Below, one piece after another: positions 1 through 8,734 of a DNA stretch of 33,740 nt. The stretch is from contig JASJDR010000090.1 of assembly GCA_030065615.1 (NCBI GenBank), positions 1-33,740 of the forward strand. Reading direction: 5' to 3'. A model generated the notes under the pieces. That model saw nothing but the letters and a program-made list of their open reading frames with translations, did no database searches and was not told the origin of the DNA. The position numbers and the translations under genes are program-made. The DNA comes from Xenococcus sp. MO_188.B8. GTDB lineage: Bacteria > Cyanobacteriota > Cyanobacteriia > Cyanobacteriales > Xenococcaceae. Each line of letters opens with the position of its first letter. The stretch's first letter is position 1.

Positions 1-136
1 CCGCAGTAGGCTGAGAGTTTCTGACGAAATCTTACGAATTAGTTTCATTTAATATAGAGCACTCAGCCTATATATATTCCGCTATATATTCTAGGGATAA
101 TCTCTTGATGTTATCAAATTAATTTTGTCCACCTGC
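1..136. other. Left-edge non-coding sequence
   Basis: No reading frame of interest is seen. A perfect 9-bp inverted repeat (TAGGCTGAG at 7-15, CTCAGCCTA at 62-70) lies downstream of the minus-strand gene that ends at 137. The arms are 46 nt apart and no T-run follows, so it is not a typical intrinsic terminator. Confidence 0.3.
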
Positions 137-2176
137 TTAATAAGCGGCAAGACGAAGAAAGTAACGGTATAGATTAATAAATATTTGTACCACGAAAAAA
201 ATTAAACCTAAAATAAGTAATCTGACAAACGATGCAATCAATAACTCCCATATTCCTTGTGTCTGTCCTAACTCATTGCCTGAATTCTGAGTTTTGCCAT
301 TATCATTGAACCCTAATTGATCCATTGTGTCCTTGATCTCAATTATTCTTTTTTCTGTCTGAGCCAAAAGTCCCAGGTTAATGACGAATGAATCATAGCT
401 TTCCCAATGCTCGACTGTTCTAGGAGCTTCTTTTTGTAAGTAATCTAAGAGTTGGCTGCTATCATCGAATTTCGGTGGAGGTTCGTAAGGTATGGTACGT
501 AAAATCTTGACACCAGTTCCTAATTCTTCTATTGCTAATATTAGAGTATTTTCATCGGGTGACGTAATTTTCCAATTACCAATAATTCGACCTACATTTA
601 GTTCTTCGGGAGGATGTCGCCTGTACCAAGAATCAATGTCTTTACTGCGCTGCCAAATAGCTAATGATTTTTCGCCTGCCCCAGAAGTGTTGTTAACTAA
701 GAGCCAATTATTATTATCTTTGATTACCTTAATAATTTTATTAGATAAAAAATCAAAATTTGGCAGATTGGTCTTATTGATTTCTGATTGAGTTTGAATA
801 TCTATTTGTTTGATATTCTGCCCACTATCTGTTTGTGCCAGTAGAAAATTTTGGTCGATGATTGATGTCTTAGGGTCAATTAAATCAATATTATTATTTG
901 ATAAATCTATCAAAAAAGCAGGCCATATATACTCCCTTTCTCTATCGCGGAGTTTTAAAATTAGGTTGTTATTACCAATATCTACATCGAAGGTACTGAA
1001 AAAAAAATTTCTCGATGATTGATCGTCTCCAACTATTCTGTTGAAATTCTCCCATTTTGAACTATCAGCTTCAGAATAAAAGATAATCCGACGATTAGTA
1101 AGATTAGCCTTAGTGATATCCCAGACAAAAATCTCAGCTTCCCGTAAACCCTTTTGAGTATTTATAGCTAAGATTCTATTCTCTAGCGGCACATATTGTT
1201 CTGCTTTGGGAAGCTCTATAGATTCACTCCATTGCCCTTCAGGACTTACCAAATCCCTTTCCCAGTGCATCATTTTTTGTTCATTATTCGAGCCAACAAT
1301 TACCAGCTTATTGTTATCAGATAATATTTTGATAGTTTTGACTGTGATATTTTCTTCTGGTAGCTTCAACTCTATAGTTTTTTTTTCCTCTGTAGATATC
1401 AGCAAAAACTTACTATCTATACTATCAGATCTGTCAGAACACATTAGACCAAATAAATACCAATCTTTTGATATGTCCTGAAATATCTGTCTAGAACCAC
1501 AATCTAGCTCAGGTTCTGGAATTACGATTTTAGACCAGTTAATGCCCATGTTGTCTGAAAAAAAGAGATTATTTTCATCAAAAAAACGTCCTTCTACAAA
1601 TAAGCGATCTTCTTTGATAATTAGACGAGCAAATGGGCCTAAATTCTCGATCTCTTCTCCTGCTTGCCAACTATTTCCCCCATTTTCAGATTTCCAGACA
1701 AAATAGTTTCGATTGTTATTAACCAATGCTAAGACATCACCAGTTGGAGTAAATATAAAATCCTCCAAACTATTAGCTGAATTGATTGGTTCTGGTGTAA
1801 CCTCTTCCCATTGCACTCCTAAACCCGTTAAATATTCTAGGACTTCATTTTTCTGATTGCTAAGAGTTTCATCGAGTTGTTTTTTAGTATCTTCGGCCTC
1901 TTTTAATCGCACTTTTAATTGATTCGAATAGTTATCAAGTAAAGATTTTTCTACGCTGTTTATGTTACCCAGTAAACCCCATACAACGAATCCTGCTGTA
2001 CCTACTAGGAGTGTAATAATTATCAGAAAGATCCAAGAAGTTCGTCGTCCTTGTATTGCTCGTCGCCTTAAACTAATCTCTACTGCTTTAGGGCTTTTAA
2101 GGTGCAGTTCTTCTTCCGCTACAGTCAATATTTTTCCAAAAGCCTCTATTGCTTGTAGCAGTTTTTTGGTATCCAT
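137..2176 (-). CDS. Membrane-anchored protein with BNR/Ycf48-like repeats, function unknown
   Basis: This is a 679-residue protein that I do not recognise as a named family. Residues 1-45 are charged and probably cytoplasmic. A strong transmembrane helix (about 48-69) is followed by a predicted coiled coil (about 75-120). A long beta-rich region then carries sialidase/BNR-like S-x-D-x-G-x-x-W motifs, for example ENGGNSW and DNMGINW, as in Ycf48-type propellers. A second hydrophobic helix lies near the C-terminus (about 645-670), so the propeller is probably held between two membrane anchors on the periplasmic side. The ATG start at 2176 is the first in frame. The gene stands alone on this strand. 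By analogy with BNR proteins it may bind a partner protein or polysaccharide; that is inference only. Confidence 0.75.
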   Translation of the reverse strand: MDTKKLLQAIEAFGKILTVAEEELHLKSPKAVEISLRRRAIQGRRTSWIFLIIITLLVGTAGFVVWGLLGNINSVEKSLLDNYSNQLKVRLKEAEDTKKQLDETLSNQKNEVLEYLTGLGVQWEEVTPEPINSANSLEDFIFTPTGDVLALVNNNRNYFVWKSENGGNSWQAGEEIENLGPFARLIIKEDRLFVEGRFFDENNLFFSDNMGINWSKIVIPEPELDCGSRQIFQDISKDWYLFGLMCSDRSDSIDSKFLLISTEEKKTIELKLPEENITVKTIKILSDNNKLVIVGSNNEQKMMHWERDLVSPEGQWSESIELPKAEQYVPLENRILAINTQKGLREAEIFVWDITKANLTNRRIIFYSEADSSKWENFNRIVGDDQSSRNFFFSTFDVDIGNNNLILKLRDREREYIWPAFLIDLSNNNIDLIDPKTSIIDQNFLLAQTDSGQNIKQIDIQTQSEINKTNLPNFDFLSNKIIKVIKDNNNWLLVNNTSGAGEKSLAIWQRSKDIDSWYRRHPPEELNVGRIIGNWKITSPDENTLILAIEELGTGVKILRTIPYEPPPKFDDSSQLLDYLQKEAPRTVEHWESYDSFVINLGLLAQTEKRIIEIKDTMDQLGFNDNGKTQNSGNELGQTQGIWELLIASFVRLLILGLIFFVVQIFINLYRYFLRLAAY

Positions 2177-2330
2177 TTGTTATTTACTTATCAATTAGCT
2201 TCTTGCTGGCTGGAACCAAGCATTTTATTTCATGGTATTATAAGAATCTAGATAGTTTGACATCCCTGTAATCAAACTATACAGTATCTATCGATTGGAT
2301 GCCGAGAATAATAGCGTGATCGCAGATCTG

Positions 2331-2532
2331 TAGTTTGGGTAGAGGTAAGGATACTGTTGGCGAGAGTAATCTTATATGAAATTAATAGAACTACAATAGG
2401 GAAAAATCTTTACTTTAGGGATTAGTAATACTCGATGCAAGATACTTTGTAACACATTCGCCAACAGTATCAGGTAAGAAACCCAACATCATCAAATGTC
2501 GAAACAAAATAACATCATTAAATTAATCGCTA
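2331..2532. repeat. Dispersed repeat copy 1 (TAGTTTGGGT family), interrupted by a MITE
   Basis: Starting with TAGTTTGGGT, this stretch resembles the element at 3519-3730. Both share TAGTTTGGGTAG at the left, AAACCCAACAT further in, and a segment ending in TTTAATCACTACA (there) or TTAATCGCTACA (here). The 122-bp element at 2350-2471 sits inside it. If that element is removed, the AGTTTGGGT and AACCCAAC arms come together as a hairpin. The right boundary is only approximate. Confidence 0.5.
2350..2471. mobile_element. 122-bp miniature inverted-repeat transposable element
   Basis: The termini are perfect 14-bp inverted repeats: GATACTGTTGGCGA at 2350-2363 and TCGCCAACAGTATC at 2458-2471. They are flanked exactly by a 7-bp direct repeat, AGGTAAG, at 2343-2349 and 2472-2478, which is the signature of transposition. 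The 94-bp interior is AT-rich and codes for nothing. It is a non-autonomous element whose parent transposase is not in this window. A 7-bp duplication alone does not fix the IS family. It is inserted in the loop of an older dispersed repeat. Confidence 0.8.
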
Positions 2533-2540
2533 CATATCTA

Positions 2541-2682
2541 TCATTCAATTCCCGTGATCGTTGCTTCTGCTAGTTGCCCTTTTGGTAGGTCGGTTATTTG
2601 CAAGTTGATGTCTAGTTTTGTTTGGGATTGAAGGAGGTTTGACCAGATATTGGTTGCACTATTGTTGAGTTTATTAATTGTT
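2541..2682 (-). pseudogene. Fragment of an unidentified gene joined to truncated parE
   Basis: About 45 residues are open after the point where the toxin frame ends, in a different frame, from roughly TPETINKL to a TGA at 2541. The segment has a helix followed by a beta-rich stretch (LDINLQITDLP, then LAEATITGIE). It resembles part of large secreted cyanobacterial proteins, but I cannot name the family with certainty. It has neither a plausible start of its own nor a complete domain. I read it as an internal piece of a lost gene left after a rearrangement that also removed the end of parE. Confidence 0.35.
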
Positions 2683-2787
2683 TCAGGTGTTGAATAACCA
2701 ACTATCGTCAAGATTACGAGATAAAAAATATTTGGCAATTTGATTCAAATCTCTACTAGCAGATGGAGCAATAATAAAATTACTCAT
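2683..2787 (-). pseudogene. Truncated ParE/RelE-type toxin
   Basis: An ATG at 2787, two bases after the antitoxin stop, opens a 34-residue frame beginning MSNFIIAPSASRDL and continuing through IAKYFLSRN to a TGA at 2683. This start is typical of ParE-type toxins (about 95-100 residues), which begin with a short beta strand and a helix containing the S-x-x-A-x-x-D-L-x-x-I pattern. The match stops after SRN and the catalytic and ribosome/gyrase-contact part is missing. The toxin is therefore almost certainly inactive. The position directly after a ParD-like gene supports the assignment. Confidence 0.7.
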
Positions 2788-2789
2788 TA

Positions 2790-3050
2790 TTAAGCCTCAC
2801 GAGCTTTTTTAAATTGTTCTAATATCTCCGTAATAACGGTTTCACCATCAAGACTTTCTCCCCTTTCAATTTCTGCAATAGCGACATCAACCTTGTCACG
2901 AGTTTCTTTAACCCATTCGTCATATTCAGATTGTAGATTCCCAAAAACTTGAAACATGGTATCAACTACTTCTTCAGGAGAATTATACTTGCCACTAGCT
3001 ACTTGCTCCTCAATAAACTTTTCCTGTTCTGGTTTTAATTGAATTGCCAT
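2790..3050 (-). CDS. parD: ParD-type ribbon-helix-helix antitoxin
   Basis: This 86-residue protein has the layout of ParD/CopG antitoxins. A short N-terminal strand (IQLKPEQEKFIEEQVASG) is followed by the helix-turn-helix-like KYNSPEEVV segment, and then by a long acidic helical tail that would wrap a ParE toxin. Such proteins bind DNA as dimers and repress their own operon while neutralising the toxin. The ATG at 3050 is preceded by a good ribosome site (AGAGGA, 3057-3062). The downstream toxin survives only as a 34-residue stub, so this is an orphan or solitary antitoxin. It may still repress, or act as an anti-addiction relic against related toxins elsewhere in the genome; that is inference. 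Confidence 0.8.
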   Translation of the reverse strand: MAIQLKPEQEKFIEEQVASGKYNSPEEVVDTMFQVFGNLQSEYDEWVKETRDKVDVAIAEIERGESLDGETVITEILEQFKKAREA

Positions 3051-3518
3051 TTTCTAATCCTCTTCTTTCCGACATAAATAATTTTAGTATGAAGTTAACT
3101 GCGATCGCCAGTCAAGAAATTGTGATCTCACTACGCAAAAGCAAAGCAAATAAAAAATAACCTAAAATAATAATTTTATGACCACTGGAATTTGAGTCTT
3201 AGGAGATCGTAAATAATCAGACATCTATCCAGAGTCCCGAGTAGCGATATATTTTGATGGAGTTTCACTTTTTCTTATATTCATTACTGCCCAATCAGTT
3301 GTTAGTTATATGTCAACTAATCTTAGCCTCTATTGATATTCGTGTAATATAGAGTTAAATAAATTTTAGTATTTTAAACTAGATCAAAGTAGAGGTTGCT
3401 CCGAAACAATAAATATCGTCAATAGTATCATCAATAACCATAGAATATTACCCGATAATACCTCAAATATCTTATACAATTTCTGAACTTCAAGTTAGTT
3501 AATAATATTGCAAATCTA
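3051..3518. other. Intergenic stretch without a recognisable gene
   Basis: AT-rich sequence with a HIP1 site near 3103 and no long reading frame in either strand. It probably contains the promoter of the parD gene at its left end. I see nothing else that I can support. Confidence 0.4.
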
Positions 3519-3730
3519 TAGTTTGGGTAGCGCGAAAGTTCGGTCTTGGGGATTTCCCCCATGAGCAACTTTCGTAAAAAGAGGCACCAAACCCAACATT
3601 ATAAAACCTTGGAACAGAAAAATGTCATCGATTTAATCACTACAAAAATTAAAAACTCGCATCCAATAATTCAATCAATAATACATCTATTCATTACTTT
3701 TATTGGGTTTTACTCTGTGAACCCAAACTA
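3519..3730. repeat. 212-bp inverted-repeat-bounded element
   Basis: Perfect 10-bp inverted repeats, TAGTTTGGGT at 3519-3528 and ACCCAAACTA at 3721-3730, bound this stretch. Inside is a hairpin with arms CGAAAGTT and AACTTTCG around an inner GGGGA/TCCCC stem (3532-3576). The inner part (CGGTCTTGGGG...CCCCCATGAGC) resembles a short palindromic repeat common in cyanobacterial genomes. An open frame spans it, but its codons only translate the repeat. A related copy lies at 2331-2532. Confidence 0.55.
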
Positions 3731-3995
3731 AAGATATTCTCTATTATGCTCCGATAATCGTCCTAGTCATAACAGATACAATAACAATTGAATCAATGTT
3801 TCATTGATATTTCTTGCAATCTAATTTAATTTTTGGCTAATTTTGTTCCTTGAATTCCCTATTAATATTAAAATTATCTTAATCAAGTCAGTGCGCTCAG
3901 GAAAAAAGTCTGGCATGGGACAGAGGAATTCTAACTCCCCATATTGACATTGCTCCTGTCGAACTCGCGTTGAATAACATGGAGAGGCAGGCGAC

Positions 3996-6269
3996 GTGAA
4001 CGAGGACAAACAACAGCAGACTCAACCAACTACGCCATCTGATTCCCAGAATGAGAATATCCCAGAAGTGGGAGGGGGCTTTCCCGTATTGCAATACTGG
4101 GCTGAACATACATTGTCTCCAGAAGGCTTCAAACTCTGGAAAACCCTATTGCACAAAAGCGCTTGTCTATCCTGTGCCTGGGGAACTGGAGGTCAAAAAG
4201 GAGGCTTCACTGACGAAGAGGGAGAAAAACTTCAACGCTGCATGAAAAGTGTTGAAGCAATATCTGCCGAAATTCAACCACCAATTGGCACTAATTTCTT
4301 TGACCAGCAAAGTATCGAACAACTTCAGCAACTGACATCCCTTGAAGCAGATAGATTAGGTAGATGGAGTTTTCCGGTAATTTTAGCTTCAGGAAATACT
4401 CACTATCAAAAAATCAGTTGGGACGAAATTTATCAGCTCGCTGAAACAGCTTTCAAGACCAAACCAGAACGAGTAGCATCCTATAGTTCTGGTCGTTCTT
4501 CTAATGAAGCTGCTTTTTTGCTGCAACTAATGATGCGAGCCTTAGGTTCTAATAACCTTGCTGATTGTTCTGATCTCTGTCATGCTCCTTCAACTTTTGG
4601 GCTCAAGCAGATCTTCGGTAGTGGCACCTCAATGGTCAGTTTGAAAAGCTTGAAAGACACTGATTGTGTGGTGCTAGCAGGTTCTAACGCTGCCTATAAT
4701 CATCCTCGCTTGATGAATGAATTGATTAAGATTAGAAACAAGGGTGGCAAGGTGATCGTTATCAATCCAGTTAAGGAAAAAGGGTTGGTTAAATTTGCTT
4801 CTCCTGCTTTTATTAAATCTTTGCTGACTGGCTCAGAAATTGCTTCTCTCTATCTGCAACCAATTCCTGGTAGCGATGTCGCCCTTTTTGTCGGAATTCA
4901 AAAATCTCTTATCGAACAGTCACAAATTGACCAGGCATTTTTACAGAACTACACCGAAAATTGGCCAGAGATTCTCGATCATATTCGCTCAACTTCTTGG
5001 TCAGCGATTACCCAAACTTGTGGAATTTCTCAACCAGAAATTGAAGCGGCGGCTCAGATGATTGCTTCAGCGCCTAAAGTTGTTTTTGCTTGGGCGATGG
5101 GAATCACACAACAGCAAAACGGTGTGGATAATGTCAGTAGTATTGCTAACACTGCTCTACTAACGGGAAATGTGGGACGTTTCGGTACTGGTTTAATGCC
5201 AGTGCGGGGACATTCTAATGTCCAAGGTTTTGGTTCGATGGGAGTCACAGTCAGGCTCAAGAAAGAAATTCAACAGTCTCTAGAAAAACTTTTAGATTGT
5301 CCTCTAAGTCGCGTACCAGGATACGATACTAACGCTTTAATCGAAGCAGCAGATGCGGGACAAGTAGATACTTTGATTTGTCTCGGTGGCAACTTATACG
5401 GAGCTAATCCCCATTCCCATAAAGTCAAGCGAGCTTTAGGTAAAATCAAGACAATTATATATCTAGCAACGAAACCTAACTTAGGACATTTTCATGGTTT
5501 AGCCCAACAACAAACGATTGTTATTCCAGTTCTTAATCGTTTTGAAAATCCTCATAAGACTACAGTAGAGTCTGGTAATAACTTTGTTCGTCTTAACGAT
5601 GAAGGTCAAACCCACCTAAAAAATGCCGACTTGATTGCTGAAGTAGATTTTCTCACCGAACTAGCCCATCGCATTCATGGAGAAGATCCAATTAATTGGC
5701 GCAAACTTCAGGATACTAAGTATATACGACAGTTAATTGCCCAAACTATTCCTGGGTTTGAGAAGCTGGCTGACATTGATGAAACCAAAGAAGAATTCAC
5801 TATTGGGGGACGAATTTTTAATCAACCGCAATTTCCTACCGACTCTGGGAAAGCAAAAATGTTTGTTACTCCATTGCCACAATTAACATTACCTCAACCT
5901 GAAGAGTTTGGAGTTGCTAATTACAGTCGGGGTCTAGTCCTAGCTTTAATGACAGGGCGGAGTTATGCTCAACATAATACGGTGGTTTATCAGGTTAATG
6001 ATAAGTATCGGGGCATGTCTCATCGTCATTGCATTTTGATGAATCGTTGGGATGCTGAAAATGTTGGCTTACAAGAACATCAACGGGTAACAGTGAGAGG
6101 TAATGCCAGCCAATTAGACAATATCGAGATTATTTATGGTGCAATTCGTCCAGGATCTGCTTTAATGTTTTACCCTGAAGTTAATGTGATTTTTAATGCC
6201 CCCGTAGATTCTCGTTGTGGAACTCCAGCCTTTAAGCGAGTACCTGTGTTAGTTTATACAAACTCTTGA
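3996..6269 (+). CDS. FdhF/YdeP-family molybdopterin oxidoreductase
   Basis: This 757-residue protein has the length and layout of the YdeP branch of formate-dehydrogenase-like enzymes, which carry a bis-MGD molybdenum cofactor. The N-terminus has no 4Fe-4S ferredoxin domain but has the YdeP-type C-x-x-C-A-W motif (Cys57, Cys60). Cys195 in LCHAPS aligns with the position that is Sec or Cys in formate dehydrogenases and ligates the metal. The C-terminal part (about 640-750, LMTGRSYAQHNT onward) is the cofactor-capping beta-barrel domain. A GTG start at 3996 follows GGAGAGG at 3981-3987 with 8-nt spacing, and an in-frame stop lies just upstream. The gene stands alone with no fdhD or cofactor genes nearby. 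The substrate is unknown; E. coli YdeP is linked to acid resistance, and formate oxidation should not be assumed. Confidence 0.85.
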   Translation: MNEDKQQQTQPTTPSDSQNENIPEVGGGFPVLQYWAEHTLSPEGFKLWKTLLHKSACLSCAWGTGGQKGGFTDEEGEKLQRCMKSVEAISAEIQPPIGTNFFDQQSIEQLQQLTSLEADRLGRWSFPVILASGNTHYQKISWDEIYQLAETAFKTKPERVASYSSGRSSNEAAFLLQLMMRALGSNNLADCSDLCHAPSTFGLKQIFGSGTSMVSLKSLKDTDCVVLAGSNAAYNHPRLMNELIKIRNKGGKVIVINPVKEKGLVKFASPAFIKSLLTGSEIASLYLQPIPGSDVALFVGIQKSLIEQSQIDQAFLQNYTENWPEILDHIRSTSWSAITQTCGISQPEIEAAAQMIASAPKVVFAWAMGITQQQNGVDNVSSIANTALLTGNVGRFGTGLMPVRGHSNVQGFGSMGVTVRLKKEIQQSLEKLLDCPLSRVPGYDTNALIEAADAGQVDTLICLGGNLYGANPHSHKVKRALGKIKTIIYLATKPNLGHFHGLAQQQTIVIPVLNRFENPHKTTVESGNNFVRLNDEGQTHLKNADLIAEVDFLTELAHRIHGEDPINWRKLQDTKYIRQLIAQTIPGFEKLADIDETKEEFTIGGRIFNQPQFPTDSGKAKMFVTPLPQLTLPQPEEFGVANYSRGLVLALMTGRSYAQHNTVVYQVNDKYRGMSHRHCILMNRWDAENVGLQEHQRVTVRGNASQLDNIEIIYGAIRPGSALMFYPEVNVIFNAPVDSRCGTPAFKRVPVLVYTNS

Positions 6270-6608
6270 TTTTTGATACTACTGTTTCTATAAGTCTTTT
6301 TAGTTAGAGAAGAAATAATAACCTCTATGACCATTTTTTGAATTCAAAATTCAAAATTCAAAGTTCAAAATTGACGAGCGACCCTGCTGCGGTTTCCGCA
6401 GCAAAGGAACGCGCGAGTTTGGCATCCTTTAGTTCTTCTTTTGCCCACGATTGCATTGAATGAATTCCTCTAGCTCTTTGATGACTAGAATACATTCATA
6501 GCAACCTTTTCCCTAGTTATGGGTAAGGCATAGCTTATCAGATATAATCTAAAAAACCAGAAGTGCCGTAGAATCTTCTAGCTTAAATTCTTCAGATAAT
6601 AAGTCGAT
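6270..6608. other. Intergenic stretch with dispersed repeats
   Basis: No gene is seen. It contains tandem TTCAAAATTCAAAATTCAAA-like sequence (6341-6372), the 35-nt hairpin repeat at 6378-6412, and a short region resembling the outer end of the IS982 remnant to its right. Confidence 0.4.
6378..6412 (-). repeat. 35-nt dispersed hairpin repeat, copy A
   Basis: Read on the minus strand, the unit is GCGTTCCTTT, a 7-bp stem GCTGCGG, the loop AAA, the matching arm CCGCAGC, then AGGGTCGC. Flanks and loop match the copy at 16223-16257, but the stem sequence differs while remaining fully paired. Tandem TTTGAA-type sequence follows both copies. Confidence 0.7.
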
Positions 6609-6805
6609 TTATTGACTAGAAAAATTAAGCGAAGGTTTCTTTTTTTGATGAGTATAAGCAATCAAAGCTGCTACTACATTAGTCAAAAAATTAGTAACAC
6701 TTCTATGACGAGAATGTTCTATTTGAGATATATTTTTCAACTGGTCGTTGACGGTTTCTATTATTGAGCGCTTCCGTAATAAAATTTGATCAAGAAGATA
6801 ATCAC
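6609..6805 (-). pseudogene. IS982-family transposase, C-terminal remnant
   Basis: The minus-strand frame ending with TAA at 6609 reads [15 protein letters not shown], then [13 protein letters not shown], then [22 protein letters not shown]. This is the conserved C-terminal end of IS982-family DDE transposases. Only about 65 residues remain and there is no start. The frame continues a few codons into the 3' end of pyk in another register, so the insertion or its deletion scar abuts the pyk stop codon. It is inactive. Confidence 0.75.
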
Positions 6806-8596
6806 TTAAGACCTTGGATCTGTATTGCTTCTCGTGATCGCTCCAGAATAAACTACACCTCGTTTAGCATCAAGAGTAACAATTGAGCCTTCTCTGATAA
6901 CCTTGGTTGCTTCCTTGAAACCAACAATGACAGGAATTCCTAAACGCAAACCCAGAATTGCGGCATGACTAGTAAGACTATCTTCTTCGGTAATGATGCC
7001 AGCTGCTTGACGAATGCTCTCAATAAATCCTGCATTAGTTGAAGGGGCAACTAAAATTTCTCCCGAATTAAAATCTTTAAGGCTACGAGGATTACTTGCT
7101 ACTCTGGCGACACCACTGACCGATGTTTGACCAATTCCTGTGCCATTTCCTAGTACAGCTTGTACCAATTCTACTTTAATCAAGTCGGTAGAACCAGCAA
7201 CCCCTTGCAACGTCCCAGCAGTCATCACTACTAAATCCCCCGCAGCTAACCAGTCTTTTTCTCGGGCAACATTAATTGCCGATTGGAAAGTTTGGGAAGT
7301 CGAAGGAAGATCGAGTACTAATAAGGGTTTGACTCCCCAGACGAGCTGTAGTCTACGAGAAACACTTACTTGGGGGGTAATGGCTAAAATTGGGGTTTTA
7401 GGACGGAATTTGGAGACATTACGCGCCGTAGAACCAGTTTTTGTTAGGGTCATAATAGCTGCAGCATCTAACTGTTCTGCGATTTGACCCACTGCAGCAG
7501 AGATCGCATTGGGAACCGACCATTTACTATGGGAATTACTATGAGAATCTGGGGGAATTCTAGTTTGTTCTTGTTCGATGCGTTTGGCAATTTGTGCCAT
7601 AGTTTTTACTGCAGCAACGGGGTAATTGCCGACAGCAGTTTCATTGGATAACATGATGGCATCTGTCCCATCGAGGATCGCATTGGCCACATCTGAGACT
7701 TCGGCGCGAGTGGGGCGAGGATTATTCACCATACTATCAAGCATTTGAGTAGCAGTAATTACGGGAATTCCCAGTCTGTTACAGGTATTAATCAATCTTT
7801 TTTGGAGAATCGGGACTTCTTCGGCGGGTAATTCAACCCCTAAATCCCCCCTAGCTACCATAACGCCATCGCAAAGAGAGAGGACAGCTTCCATTTGTTC
7901 GATCGCTTCATGTTTTTCGATTTTCGCGATTACGGGAATAGATTTGCCTGCACTGGAGATTAATTCTTTGATTTCGAGAATATCTTGGGGATTGCGCACA
8001 AAACTAAGGGCAATCCAGTCTACTCCTTGATCGAGTCCGAACATCAAATCTTCGCGATCTTTTTCGGTTAAAGCTTTAACCGAGAGATAAACTCCAGGAA
8101 AATTCACCCCCTTATTACTAGAAAGAACTCCACCGACTACAACCCGACAATGGAGGTTTTGGTTGTCAGCATCGATTTTTTCTACTTGCATCTCGACTTT
8201 GCCATCATCAAGTAGAATGGTGGCATTTTCGGGGACTTCCTGGGCCAGACTTTTATAACTAACGTAACTGATAGTGTGATCGCATTCTACCTTACGACTA
8301 GTCAGAATAAAGGGATCTCCTTCTTGGAGGGAAATTGTGCCACAAGCAAATTTTCCGAGACGAATTTTCGGTCCTTGTAAATCTTGTAAGATTCCGACTG
8401 GTTGATTAAGTTCAAAAGCTGTTTGACGAATTAGGCGAATCGCCCTTTGATGATCATGCTGGGTACCGTGGGAAAAATTAATCCTCAAAGTGGTAGCACC
8501 TGCTTGTATTAACTTTTTCAAAACATCTGGCTTGAGGGTAGCTGGACCAACAGTTGCCACAATTTTTGTTCTACGAGGAGTTTCTAGCGATCGCAT
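6806..8596 (-). CDS. pyk: Pyruvate kinase with C-terminal PEP-utilising swivel domain
   Basis: This enzyme converts phosphoenolpyruvate and ADP to pyruvate and ATP in the cytoplasm, the last step of glycolysis. The N-terminal barrel begins [13 protein letters not shown] and contains LRINFSHG, the active-site segment [10 protein letters not shown] with the catalytic lysine, the metal-binding [10 protein letters not shown], and [10 protein letters not shown]. The C-terminal allosteric domain is followed by an extra domain of about 100 residues with the phosphohistidine-type motif [18 protein letters not shown], found in many cyanobacterial and Bacillus-type pyruvate kinases. I place the start at the ATG at 8596 (596 residues). 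The open frame extends 14 codons upstream to a TTG without homology or ribosome site. The last residues lie against an IS982 remnant and may be altered. Confidence 0.93.
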   Translation of the reverse strand: MRSLETPRRTKIVATVGPATLKPDVLKKLIQAGATTLRINFSHGTQHDHQRAIRLIRQTAFELNQPVGILQDLQGPKIRLGKFACGTISLQEGDPFILTSRKVECDHTISYVSYKSLAQEVPENATILLDDGKVEMQVEKIDADNQNLHCRVVVGGVLSSNKGVNFPGVYLSVKALTEKDREDLMFGLDQGVDWIALSFVRNPQDILEIKELISSAGKSIPVIAKIEKHEAIEQMEAVLSLCDGVMVARGDLGVELPAEEVPILQKRLINTCNRLGIPVITATQMLDSMVNNPRPTRAEVSDVANAILDGTDAIMLSNETAVGNYPVAAVKTMAQIAKRIEQEQTRIPPDSHSNSHSKWSVPNAISAAVGQIAEQLDAAAIMTLTKTGSTARNVSKFRPKTPILAITPQVSVSRRLQLVWGVKPLLVLDLPSTSQTFQSAINVAREKDWLAAGDLVVMTAGTLQGVAGSTDLIKVELVQAVLGNGTGIGQTSVSGVARVASNPRSLKDFNSGEILVAPSTNAGFIESIRQAAGIITEEDSLTSHAAILGLRLGIPVIVGFKEATKVIREGSIVTLDAKRGVVYSGAITRSNTDPRS

Positions 8597-8734
8597 TAGT
8601 ATTTTTTTAGATATCAGCACACAATCTGTGAAGGACAATTATACTGCAATACAAGGAACAATAAAGTAGTAACCGATAGTTAGTTTCTGAATAACTCTCA
8701 ACCTCTAAAAAACAATTCAGTATAAATAAATTTT

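Noticed and set aside
3546..3731. Open frame of 61 codons on the plus strand
   Set aside because: It lies inside the 212-bp inverted-repeat element and translates hairpin repeat sequence; no family is recognisable.
3821..4109. Two overlapping minus-strand frames before the FdhF/YdeP gene
   Set aside because: They overlap the oxidoreductase start and its leader and have no recognisable family. The sequence near 3900-3990 looks like a repeat but I could not identify one.
8597..8638. Longer N-terminus for pyruvate kinase starting at TTG 8638
   Set aside because: The extra 14 residues lack similarity to pyruvate kinases, and the ATG at 8596 gives the normal beginning.
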